NCBI GenBank assembly: GCA_902572475.1
Contig: CACGGB010000005.1
Coordinates: forward strand, 1-50,414
Length of the DNA stretch: 50,414 bases
Source of the DNA: an uncultured Pelagibacteraceae bacterium
GTDB taxonomy: Bacteria > Pseudomonadota > Alphaproteobacteria > Pelagibacterales > Pelagibacteraceae
Direction: 5' to 3'
Positions 34,110 to 43,119 of this stretch are shown here, one piece after another. The position numbers and the translations under genes are program-made. The notes beneath the pieces are model-generated. The model saw nothing but the letters and a program-made list of their open reading frames with translations. It ran no database searches and was not told the origin of the DNA. The stretch's first letter is position 1; each line of letters begins with the position of its first letter.

Positions 34110-36161
34110 ATGGATTTGAGAAAAAAAGATTTCATATTTGAAGATGTAAATAAATTAAAAGGAGTAGGAACGCAACTATCAAAATATTTAAAGAAAAAAC
34201 GTATTGAGAAAATTAAAGATATTATACTTAATTTACCGTATTCTGAAACGGATAGATCAAAAATTTACAAATTAGACGAATTAGAGATAGGAAAAACTCA
34301 AACTATTCAAGTAAAAGTTAAAAAACTTAATTTTCCGCGTATTAGAAATTTACCTAATAAAATAATTTGCACAGACAATAAAGGCGAAATCGATATTGTG
34401 TATTTTAATAGTCGAGAAGGATATTTAAAAAAAATTTTTCCATTGAATGAATGGGTTATAGTAAGTGGAAAGATAAATTTTTTTAGAAATAAATACCAAA
34501 TAACAAATCCTGAGTATGTTACAAGCTTAGAAAATAAAGATTATATAGCTACAAATATACCAAAATATAGCCTTACCAAAGGACTTAATGAGAAAAAATA
34601 TAGGTCAATCAGTGAGCAAGTTATAAATAATTTAACAACAATTGAGGATTGGTTAAGTAAAGATTTTATAGAAAAGAACAATTTATTAAATTGGAACCAG
34701 GCAATAAAGAAATTACATGCTTCAGAAGACAGCAAAAACATAAACTCAAAAAGTTATCGCAGATTAGTTTTTGATGAAATTTGTGCGAATTTCATTACTT
34801 TATCAAAAAATAGAAAAATAGTTAAAAGAAATAAAAAGAATAAATTATTTAAAGAAAGTATATCAAAAAAAATAATTAATAATCTTAACTTTGAATTAAC
34901 CGGTGACCAATTAAAAGTTCTAAAAGAGATAAATTCTGATTTAAAAAGTGATAAGAGAATGTTTAGGATAATGCAAGGTGATGTTGGATCGGGTAAAACA
35001 ATAGTTTCAATGCTTTCTTTAGCAAATGTAATTGAAAGCAATTATCAATGTGCGTTAATGGGGCCAACAGAAATTTTGGCTTACCAACACTTCAAATTAG
35101 CTAAAAAAATTTTCAACAACAACTTTAAGATTGAATTCCTTAGTGGAAAAACTGAGACAAGAAAGAGAAAAGAAATTTTAAGAAAATTAAAGGAAGGTAA
35201 AATAGATTTGCTTATTGGAACGCATGCTTTGTTTCAAAAAAAAATAGAATTTAAAAAACTAGGATATGTAGTAATAGATGAGCAACATAAATTTGGCGTA
35301 AAGCAAAGATCAGATTTTGCAAAAAAAGGTGGAATAAATTGCGATGTATTATTGATGTCAGCTACGCCTATTCCTAGGACTATGATGATGTCACATTATG
35401 GAGATATGGATGTGTCAAAAATAACTGAAAAGCCATCTGCTCGAAAGAAAATAAATACTTTGAGTAAACCAGAAAAAAAAATTAACGAATTATGGAGTTT
35501 TTTAAATAAACAAATTGCGGAGAGAAACCAAATTTTTTGGGTATGTCCTCTAATAGAAGAGTCAAAATTCTTAGACTTCTCATCAGCAAAAAAAAAATTT
35601 GATCTTATAAACAATAAATTTCCAAATAAAGTAGGTTTAATTCATGGGTCTTTAGATAAAGAAGAAAAAGAAAAAGTTTTAAAAAGATTTCTTGAAGAAA
35701 AAATTTCAATTTTAGTATCAACTACAGTTATAGAGGTTGGTATCGACTTTCCAAATGCAAATGTAATAATCATTGAAAATGCAAATAAATTTGGTTTAGC
35801 TCAATTACACCAATTAAGAGGTAGAGTTGGTAGAGGCAATAGACAGGCTACCTGCATACTATTGTTTAAGGAAAGCCTTAGCAAAAATTCTATCAAACGT
35901 ATAAAAATTCTAAAATCATCAGATGATGGATTTTTTATTGCAGAAGAGGATTTAAAACTTAGAGGATTTGGAGATCTAACTGGATATCAACAAAGCGGCA
36001 ACAAAACCTTCAAATTTGCTGATCCACTTTTACATAAAGATCTTTTTGAATTAGCTGAAAGGTTTATATTTAAAAACGATCTAAACATTAATCATAACAA
36101 ATTCGCTTTTTTGCTTAAATTGTTTGATAAAGCCGAAATAATTAATGTTTCTGAAATTTAG
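34110..36161 (+). CDS. recG: ATP-dependent DNA helicase RecG
   Basis: Branch-migration helicase that remodels stalled forks and Holliday junctions. The 683-residue protein has an N-terminal wedge/OB domain (about 1-180), then Walker A GDVGSGKT (about 290-297), the DExH motif VIDEQHKFGVKQR (about 388-400), SATPIPRTMMM and, in the second RecA-like domain, VEVGIDFPNA and QLRGRVGRG (about 569-577). Length is normal for RecG. Its TAG overlaps the convergent DUF502 stop. Confidence 0.95.
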   Translation: MDLRKKDFIFEDVNKLKGVGTQLSKYLKKKRIEKIKDIILNLPYSETDRSKIYKLDELEIGKTQTIQVKVKKLNFPRIRNLPNKIICTDNKGEIDIVYFNSREGYLKKIFPLNEWVIVSGKINFFRNKYQITNPEYVTSLENKDYIATNIPKYSLTKGLNEKKYRSISEQVINNLTTIEDWLSKDFIEKNNLLNWNQAIKKLHASEDSKNINSKSYRRLVFDEICANFITLSKNRKIVKRNKKNKLFKESISKKIINNLNFELTGDQLKVLKEINSDLKSDKRMFRIMQGDVGSGKTIVSMLSLANVIESNYQCALMGPTEILAYQHFKLAKKIFNNNFKIEFLSGKTETRKRKEILRKLKEGKIDLLIGTHALFQKKIEFKKLGYVVIDEQHKFGVKQRSDFAKKGGINCDVLLMSATPIPRTMMMSHYGDMDVSKITEKPSARKKINTLSKPEKKINELWSFLNKQIAERNQIFWVCPLIEESKFLDFSSAKKKFDLINNKFPNKVGLIHGSLDKEEKEKVLKRFLEEKISILVSTTVIEVGIDFPNANVIIIENANKFGLAQLHQLRGRVGRGNRQATCILLFKESLSKNSIKRIKILKSSDDGFFIAEEDLKLRGFGDLTGYQQSGNKTFKFADPLLHKDLFELAERFIFKNDLNINHNKFAFLLKLFDKAEIINVSEI

Positions 36162-36772
36162 TTTATGTTTGTAGTACCAGCTGAAACTATAAATTTAGAT
36201 GCTTGCTCAAAAGTTATATCTAAATAAATTAAATCTTTTTTTGGTACCATTAACAAAAAACCACTTGTAGGATTAGGAGTTGTTGGTACAAAAACATTGA
36301 CTAAGTTTTCCTTTACTTGTTCCTCAATAATTCCCTTGTTCTCCTTTGTGGCAAAACCTACAGCCCAAACTCCTTTTCTAGGGTACTCTAAAAGCACAAC
36401 ACTTTTTTGTTTATTGTCTGTTTTTGTAAAGCTCTCAGTCATTTGACCAATAGCAGAATATATAGTTCTTAAAATTGGTATTTTTTTTAAAATATTATTA
36501 AATAATTCAAAAAATTTTTTTCCTAAAAAAGAAAGTGATAGCCACCCAACCAAAGTAATGAATATCAAAGCAACTAATATTTCCATCCCTGGTATGTTGA
36601 AGGGTAAATAATTATTTGGATTTATTTCTTTTGGTATTATGTTTCCTGAAATTCTTATGAAAAACAACGTTAAGTATAAAGTTATTCCTATTGGAATTAG
36701 CACCACTATTCCTGCAATAAAATTATTTCTAATTTTAGAGAAAATTGATTTTTTTACATTATTTGGTTGCAT
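36158..36772 (-). CDS. DUF502 family membrane protein
   Basis: Integral membrane protein of 204 residues. Two hydrophobic helices (about residues 16-37 and 59-82) with the family segment FIAGIVVLIPIGITLYL are followed by a soluble domain with IPILRTIYSAIGQM (about 97-110) and FVPTTPNPTSGFLLMVP (about 160-176), the hallmark of DUF502. Function is unknown in general. DUF502 next to recG is a recurring alphaproteobacterial neighbourhood, but it is convergent here and not co-transcribed with recG. Confidence 0.85.
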   Translation of the reverse strand: MQPNNVKKSIFSKIRNNFIAGIVVLIPIGITLYLTLFFIRISGNIIPKEINPNNYLPFNIPGMEILVALIFITLVGWLSLSFLGKKFFELFNNILKKIPILRTIYSAIGQMTESFTKTDNKQKSVVLLEYPRKGVWAVGFATKENKGIIEEQVKENLVNVFVPTTPNPTSGFLLMVPKKDLIYLDITFEQASKFIVSAGTTNIN

Positions 36773-36774
36773 GT

Positions 36775-36852
36775 TTATGTATAGCTTGAGTAAATAATGA
36801 ATACTAATATTAAGATAAAAATTGCAATTAGTAATTTATTATTTAAAATCAT
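36775..36852 (-). CDS. Possible 25-residue membrane peptide
   Basis: A short frame opens at ATG 36852 and ends two bases before the DUF502 start, encoding a strongly hydrophobic single-helix peptide (IAIFILILVFIIY core). A longer version from 36963 would overlap the M48 gene and is not credible. No Shine-Dalgarno is visible. It could equally be the 5' leader of the DUF502 message; A/T-rich DNA readily yields such hydrophobic frames. Confidence 0.2.
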   Translation of the reverse strand: MILNNKLLIAIFILILVFIIYSSYT

Positions 36853-36862
36853 GAATCTATAA

Positions 36863-37696
36863 ATGTATAACATAAACAGACGAAAATTTCTTGAATATTT
36901 TGGGTGTGGTTGTTGCTCATTAATCTTACCAGCTTGCACGACGGTACCCATCACCGAGCGCAAACAATTAAGTATAGTTTCTGAAGCTACAATTAATCGA
37001 CAGGCTGCTGCAGCTTATGAACAGTTCAGAAGAAAAACAAAACTCATAAAAAAAAGCTCTCAATTAGATAAAATATTAGAGATAGGAAAAAGAACAGAAG
37101 AGTCTGTAAGTAGTTATTTTAATAGTAAAGGACAAAAGGATCCCACTCAAAATTTTCAATGGGATTATATATTAGTTGATAACGACAAAATAGTTAATGC
37201 ATGGTGTATGCCTGGAGGAAAAATAGCAGTTTTTACAGGTTTGTTAAAAATAACGAAAAATGAAGATGCTCTATCCATAGTAATGGGACATGAGATTGCA
37301 CATGCTGTTGCAAGGCACTCAGTGGAAAGAGCAAGTCAGGCTATGACTTTAAATTTAGGTACTGCCGTAGCTGACATTTTTTTAGGAGGAGCTATTAGCA
37401 GAACAAGAAATACAGTAGGACAAAATACCGGATTAGATATTTTTCAATTAGGTATAATGAACCCATTCGGTAGGAAACAAGAAACAGAAGCTGATTACTT
37501 AGGATTAATTTTTTCATCATTAGCAGGTTACGATATTAGAGAGTCAGTTAATTTATGGGAGAGAATGGCAGAAAAAAATAAAGGCAAAGAACCCCCTGTT
37601 TTTTTGAGCACACATCCAAGTAGTAAAAAAAGAATTGAAAATTTAAAAAACTGGATTAATGAAGTTATTATAGAATACCCACCAATTAAAATTTAA
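36863..37696 (+). CDS. M48-family zinc metallopeptidase, lipoprotein with Tat-like signal
   Basis: Periplasmic metalloprotease of 277 residues, related to LoiP/YcaL and BepA-type M48 enzymes in envelope quality control. The zinc motif is HEIAH in VMGHEIAHAVARHS (about residues 139-152) with the third ligand in ETEADYLGL (about 208-216). The N-terminus has twin arginines in NRRKFL and a lipobox-like LPAC at about residues 22-25, suggesting Tat export and lipid attachment. Its stop is two bases from the convergent tRNA-Lys. Confidence 0.87.
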   Translation: MYNINRRKFLEYFGCGCCSLILPACTTVPITERKQLSIVSEATINRQAAAAYEQFRRKTKLIKKSSQLDKILEIGKRTEESVSSYFNSKGQKDPTQNFQWDYILVDNDKIVNAWCMPGGKIAVFTGLLKITKNEDALSIVMGHEIAHAVARHSVERASQAMTLNLGTAVADIFLGGAISRTRNTVGQNTGLDIFQLGIMNPFGRKQETEADYLGLIFSSLAGYDIRESVNLWERMAEKNKGKEPPVFLSTHPSSKKRIENLKNWINEVIIEYPPIKI

Positions 37697-37698
37697 AG

Positions 37699-37774
37699 TG
37701 GTGAGCCCTGATGGACTCGAACCATCGACACCCTCCTTAAAAGGGAGGTGCTCTACCAACTGAGCTAAGGGCCC
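37699..37774 (-). tRNA. tRNA-Lys (anticodon UUU)
   Basis: On the minus strand the gene starts GGGCCCTTAGCTCAGTTGG. The anticodon stem CCTCC/GGAGG encloses CTTTTAA, giving anticodon TTT. The T-arm contains GGTTCGAGTCC, and the acceptor GGGCCCT/AGGGCTC has one G-T pair, discriminator A and encoded CCA (complement of 37699-37701). It follows tgt by 40 bases on the same strand. Confidence 0.97.
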
Positions 37775-37814
37775 CAAAAACGTTCTTTTATAGACTTATT
37801 AATTAAATTTCAAA

Positions 37815-38933
<1,119 letters not shown>

Positions 38934-38938
38934 TTAAT

Positions 38939-39493
38939 TTATTTTGATCTTAAAGATAAAATTTTATCAGGATCAGAAACAGCACCAGAATTGGGATCAC
39001 CTTTTTTAATCTTGTCTATAAACTCCATGCCTTTAATTACTTTGCCAAATGCAGAATACTGTCTATCTAAATGAGGCGCAGACTCAAAACATATAAAAAA
39101 CTGACTATTTGCACTATCTGGATCAGCAGATCGAGCTGCAGATAACACACCTCTTGTGTGAGCAATATCTGTGAATTCAGCTTTTAGATTTGGCAAATCA
39201 GAACCACCAGTACCAGCGAGTGATAAATTAAAATCAGGACTATTTGAGTTACCAAACTTTACATCACCTGTTTGCGCCATAAATCCATCAATGACTCTAT
39301 GAAATACTACACCATCATATTTACCACTATCAGACAATTCTTTAAAACGTTTAACATGATTTGGTGCTTTTTCAGGGTAAAGTTCGATTTCGACTTGACC
39401 ATAATCTAATTTAAGAATCATTATATTATTTGCCATAACTTTGGTATTTACTAAACTAAAAAAAATTATAAATAAATAGATAAATTTTTTCAT
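38939..39493 (-). CDS. Peptidyl-prolyl cis-trans isomerase, cyclophilin type (exported)
   Basis: Folding catalyst of 184 residues. A signal peptide (about 1-21, ending near VMA) indicates the periplasm. Cyclophilin motifs are FHRVIDGFMAQTGD (about residues 60-73) with the catalytic arginine, NSQFFICFESAPHLD (about 128-142) and a late YSAFGKVIKGMEFIDKI. The start overlaps the coaD stop by four bases. The gyrA-coaD-ppi-tgt order is an alphaproteobacterial arrangement. Confidence 0.92.
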   Translation of the reverse strand: MKKFIYLFIIFFSLVNTKVMANNIMILKLDYGQVEIELYPEKAPNHVKRFKELSDSGKYDGVVFHRVIDGFMAQTGDVKFGNSNSPDFNLSLAGTGGSDLPNLKAEFTDIAHTRGVLSAARSADPDSANSQFFICFESAPHLDRQYSAFGKVIKGMEFIDKIKKGDPNSGAVSDPDKILSLRSK

Positions 39494-39981
39494 TGATATT
39501 TATTTTTTAGCTTATTAACCGCATATTTCGTAACAAACCTATTTATATCTCCACCTAAATAAGCTATTTCTTTTACAAATTTTGAAGAGATAATTTGATT
39601 TTCAACATCTGACATCAAAAACATAGTTTCAATCTTTGAATTAAGTTTTTTATTCATCCCCGCCAATTGAAACTCGTATTCAAAATCAGAAACAGCTCGT
39701 AAGCCTCTTATGATAGCTGATGCTTTATATTTTTTACATAATTCGATAGTCAAATTGTCAAACGATGTAACTTTAATTTTTTTTTTATCAAATCTCAAAT
39801 CTTTAAATAAAGAATTATTTATTATATCAATTCTTTCGTGTATTGAAAAAAAATAATTTTTATCAGTATTATCAGTTGTGGCTATTATTAATTTATCGAA
39901 TATTTTTAAAGCTTTTTTTATTACATCTATGTGACCATATGTAATGGGATCGAAAGTACCAGGATATACAGCAATCTTCAT
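39490..39981 (-). CDS. coaD: Pantetheine-phosphate adenylyltransferase
   Basis: Transfers AMP to 4'-phosphopantetheine, the penultimate step of coenzyme A synthesis. The 163-residue protein has the nucleotidyltransferase motif YPGTFDPITYGHIDV (about residues 5-19) containing TxxH, the substrate-binding IIRGLRAVSDFEYE (about 89-102) and the late SSKFVKEIAYLGGDI (about 131-145) with the ISS-type motif. It starts two bases after the gyrA stop and overlaps ppi by four bases. Length and motifs are standard. Confidence 0.94.
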   Translation of the reverse strand: MKIAVYPGTFDPITYGHIDVIKKALKIFDKLIIATTDNTDKNYFFSIHERIDIINNSLFKDLRFDKKKIKVTSFDNLTIELCKKYKASAIIRGLRAVSDFEYEFQLAGMNKKLNSKIETMFLMSDVENQIISSKFVKEIAYLGGDINRFVTKYAVNKLKNKYQ

Positions 39982-39983
39982 TA

Positions 39984-42554
39984 TTATTGAATATTATCTT
40001 CAATTTTAATTACAGAAACAACTTTTTCAGTTCCTGATAATTTTTTTATTCTAACACCTTGAGTGTTTCTACCTGCTGTTCTTATTTCTTTTACAGCACA
40101 TCTCATTATACTACCTTTATCAGTGGATAATAATATTTCATCAGTTTCACCAACAATTAGAGTAGAAGATATGTTCCCATTTCTAGGAGAGTTTATAATG
40201 CCTATTATCCCCTTTCCACCCCTATTGGTTACTCTATAGTCATTATACGATGTTCTTTTTCCATAACCGTTTTCTGAAACAGATAATATAAATCTATCAA
40301 TAGCACTTTTAATTTTTTTATCTTTATCAATATTTTTTGAACCTATATTTGGATTATCTAAAATTGAGAGCGATATTACTTTATCGCCATCTTTAAGTTG
40401 GATACCTTTAATTCCTTTTGAAGATCTGCCTTTAAATAATCTCAATTTTTTAGATTTAAATCTTATACATTTTCCAAATTTGGTACTCAAAAGTATATCT
40501 TGGTCATCTTTACAAATTTTTACTCCTATAATTCTATCATCTGAATCTAGTTTCATCGCAATTTTTCCACTATTATTAATATTTATAAAATCCTCTAGAG
40601 TGTTTTTTCTCACATTTCCTTTAGCTGTAGAAAAAATTACCATCAAATTTTTCCATTCTTCCTCATCTTCAGGGAGTGGCATTATTGAACTGATGGAATG
40701 ATGACTTTTCAAAGGCAATATATTGAAAATGGACTTTCCTTTTGAGGCTGCGGTGCCCTCTGGAATTTTATGAGCTTTAATTTTATAGACTAGACCTTGA
40801 GTAGAAAAAAATAAAACAGGTGTATGAGTATTAGCTGTAAAAATTTGCACAACAAAATCGTCTTCTCTTGTTGAGATACCTGTTTTACCTTTTCCACCTC
40901 TTTTTTGCGCCTTCAATGAGCTTAGAGGACCTCTCTTAATATATCCTTGGTTTGTAATATTAATTACAACGGACTCTTTTTGAATAGTTTCTTCAATGTT
41001 ATAGTTCAAAACCGCATCAATTATTTTTGTCTTTCTTGGGGACGAAAACTTATCTTTAATTTTTTCAAGTTCATCTGTTATTAGTTTGTAAAGAGCTTTT
41101 TTAGAACTTAACAATTTATTAAATTCTAAAATTAATTTTGAGAGTTTCTCAATTTCTGACTCTATTTCACCAATTCCATATGCTGTTAATTTTTGAAGTT
41201 TTAAATCTAAAATTGCATCAACTTGATATTCTGATAATTGATAACTAGAAATATTTTTCTTTTTTTCAATGAGATTAATAATTTTTGTACTTTTTTTAAT
41301 TTTCCACTTTTTACTCAATAAATTTTTTTTTGCTGCCTCTGTGTTTTTAGAATTTTTTATGATTTTGATAATTTCGTCTATATTTTCTACAGCAGCTGCA
41401 AGACCTATTAAAATATGAGCTCTTTCTTCTGCCTTTTTTAAATCAAATTTAATTCTCTTAGTTACTGTATCTTCCCGAAATTTTAAGAACTCTGAAATAA
41501 ATTCTTTTAGATTTAATATTTTTGGTTTATTGTTTACTATCGCTAAAGTATTAAAGCCAAAAGAGCTTTCAATGTTCGTTAATTTATATAATTGTCTTCT
41601 GATAGTTTCAGGCTCTACGGCTTTTCTAAGCTCAATAACTACTCTTATACCTTCTCTATTGGACTCATCTCTTAAATCTCTAATACCTTCAATTTTTTTA
41701 TCTCTTACTAATTGAGCAATTTTTTCAATTAAAACTGATTTATTTACTTGATAAGGAATAGATTTAATTATTAATGTTTCTCTGCCTCCTTTTTTTTCCT
41801 CTAAATCAATTTCTCCTCTAATTTTAAAAGAACCTCTCCCTTTGTTGTAGCCTTGTTTTATTATATCTTTTCCAATTATAACTCCACCAGTAGGAAAATC
41901 TGGACCTGGAACGTGCTTCATTAATTGACTAATCGTAATATCTTTGTTGTTTATGTATGCGATTGTTGCGTTTATAATTTCTCCTAGATTGTGAGGTGGT
42001 ATACTAGTAGCCATTCCAACTGCAATCCCCCCTGCTCCATTAACTAATATATTTGGATACTGCGATGGTAATACTTCCGGTTCTTTTTCTGTTTCATCAT
42101 AATTACTTCTGAATTGAACTGTATTTTTTTCTAAATCTTCAGTTAAAAATTGAGCTATTCTACCTAATTTAGTTTCAGTATATCTCATAGCTGCTGGAGG
42201 ATCCCCATCTATAGATCCAAAATTTCCTTGTCCTGTTATTAAAGGAACGCTCATTGAAAAGTCTTGTACTAATCTAACTAGTGCATCGTAAACAGATTGA
42301 TCTCCGTGAGGGTGATATTTACCAATTACATCACCAACAATTCTAGCTGATTTTCTAAAAGGTTTAGACCAGTCATATCCCCCCTTATACATTGCATAAA
42401 TTATTCTTCTATGCACAGGTTTTAAGCCGTCTCTTACATCTGGTAAAGCTCTACTAACAATCACACTCATCGCGTATGAAAGATAAGAAGAACTCATCTC
42501 ATCTTGAACAAAAATAGGTTTAAATGATTTGTTATCTACAATATTTTTATCCAT
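39984..42554 (-). CDS. gyrA: DNA gyrase subunit A
   Basis: Breaks and rejoins DNA during negative supercoiling; pairs with GyrB, not in the window. The 856-residue protein has the N-terminal breakage-reunion domain with catalytic tyrosine in MRYTETKLG (about residue 125), the quinolone region KYHPHGDQSVYDALVR (about 79-94) and the GyrA-box in QKRGGKGKTG (about 552-561), followed by beta-pinwheel repeats. At the E. coli Ser83 position it has glutamine. It heads a run with coaD, ppi and tgt and follows ssb by six bases. Confidence 0.96.
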   Translation of the reverse strand: MDKNIVDNKSFKPIFVQDEMSSSYLSYAMSVIVSRALPDVRDGLKPVHRRIIYAMYKGGYDWSKPFRKSARIVGDVIGKYHPHGDQSVYDALVRLVQDFSMSVPLITGQGNFGSIDGDPPAAMRYTETKLGRIAQFLTEDLEKNTVQFRSNYDETEKEPEVLPSQYPNILVNGAGGIAVGMATSIPPHNLGEIINATIAYINNKDITISQLMKHVPGPDFPTGGVIIGKDIIKQGYNKGRGSFKIRGEIDLEEKKGGRETLIIKSIPYQVNKSVLIEKIAQLVRDKKIEGIRDLRDESNREGIRVVIELRKAVEPETIRRQLYKLTNIESSFGFNTLAIVNNKPKILNLKEFISEFLKFREDTVTKRIKFDLKKAEERAHILIGLAAAVENIDEIIKIIKNSKNTEAAKKNLLSKKWKIKKSTKIINLIEKKKNISSYQLSEYQVDAILDLKLQKLTAYGIGEIESEIEKLSKLILEFNKLLSSKKALYKLITDELEKIKDKFSSPRKTKIIDAVLNYNIEETIQKESVVINITNQGYIKRGPLSSLKAQKRGGKGKTGISTREDDFVVQIFTANTHTPVLFFSTQGLVYKIKAHKIPEGTAASKGKSIFNILPLKSHHSISSIMPLPEDEEEWKNLMVIFSTAKGNVRKNTLEDFININNSGKIAMKLDSDDRIIGVKICKDDQDILLSTKFGKCIRFKSKKLRLFKGRSSKGIKGIQLKDGDKVISLSILDNPNIGSKNIDKDKKIKSAIDRFILSVSENGYGKRTSYNDYRVTNRGGKGIIGIINSPRNGNISSTLIVGETDEILLSTDKGSIMRCAVKEIRTAGRNTQGVRIKKLSGTEKVVSVIKIEDNIQ

Positions 42555-42560
42555 GAAAAT

Positions 42561-43019
42561 CTAAAAAGGGATTTCATCATCTAAATCAGTGCTATCTTGA
42601 TTTAGATTATCATTTGGAAGTGAACTTTTATTTTCAGAAACTAAATTTGAATTGTTTCCATTATTTCTACTATCAAGCATAGTTAAACTTGAATTATATC
42701 CTTGTAAAACTATTTCTGTAGAGTATTTATCTTGACCAGTTGACTCATCTTTCCATTTTCTTGTGCTAAGCTGGCCTTCAATATAAACGTTTGCACCTTT
42801 TTTAACATATTGCTGAACTACATTAACGAGACCCTCATTGAAAATTACAACTCTATGCCATTCAGTTTTTTCTTTTCTTTCTCCACTAGATTTATCTTTC
42901 CAAGATTGACTGGTAGCTACACTTAATCTTGCTACACTTTTTCCGTTAACCATCTGCTTTATTTCAGGGTCTGCGCCTAAACGACCTATTAATTGTACTT
43001 TATTTAAACTTCCTGCCAT
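42561..43019 (-). CDS. ssb: Single-stranded DNA-binding protein
   Basis: Coats single-stranded DNA in replication and repair. The 152-residue protein has an OB fold beginning LNKVQLIGRLGADPE, the aromatic EWHRVVIFNEGL (about residues 52-63) and VYIEGQLSTRKWKD (about 76-89). An Asn/Ser-rich linker precedes the acidic tail DDEIPF that binds partner proteins. It is divergent from uvrA across 100 bases, the widely conserved ssb-uvrA pairing, and lies just upstream of gyrA on the same strand. Confidence 0.96.
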   Translation of the reverse strand: MAGSLNKVQLIGRLGADPEIKQMVNGKSVARLSVATSQSWKDKSSGERKEKTEWHRVVIFNEGLVNVVQQYVKKGANVYIEGQLSTRKWKDESTGQDKYSTEIVLQGYNSSLTMLDSRNNGNNSNLVSENKSSLPNDNLNQDSTDLDDEIPF

Positions 43020-43058
43020 AATATTTTGAATTAAATTTGATTTTTTAATTTTAAAAGT

Positions 43059-43094
43059 CTTATATTTATATCATATTTAATGGTTAAATATAAG
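43059..43094. promoter_or_regulatory. Inverted repeat in the ssb-uvrA divergent promoter
   Basis: CTTATATTTA (43059-43068) and TAAATATAAG (43085-43094) form a perfect 10-base inverted repeat with a 16-base centre, midway between the divergent ssb and uvrA starts. It could be a regulator site or overlapping promoters. No alphaproteobacterial LexA box (GTTC-N7-GTTC) is seen. The pure A/T content lowers its weight. Confidence 0.35.
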
Positions 43095-43119
43095 ATGATA
43101 ATTATTTTATGGAAAAAAA

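Noticed and set aside
36853-36963. N-terminal extension of the mini-frame before DUF502
   Set aside because: It overlaps the M48 start and signal peptide on the opposite strand.
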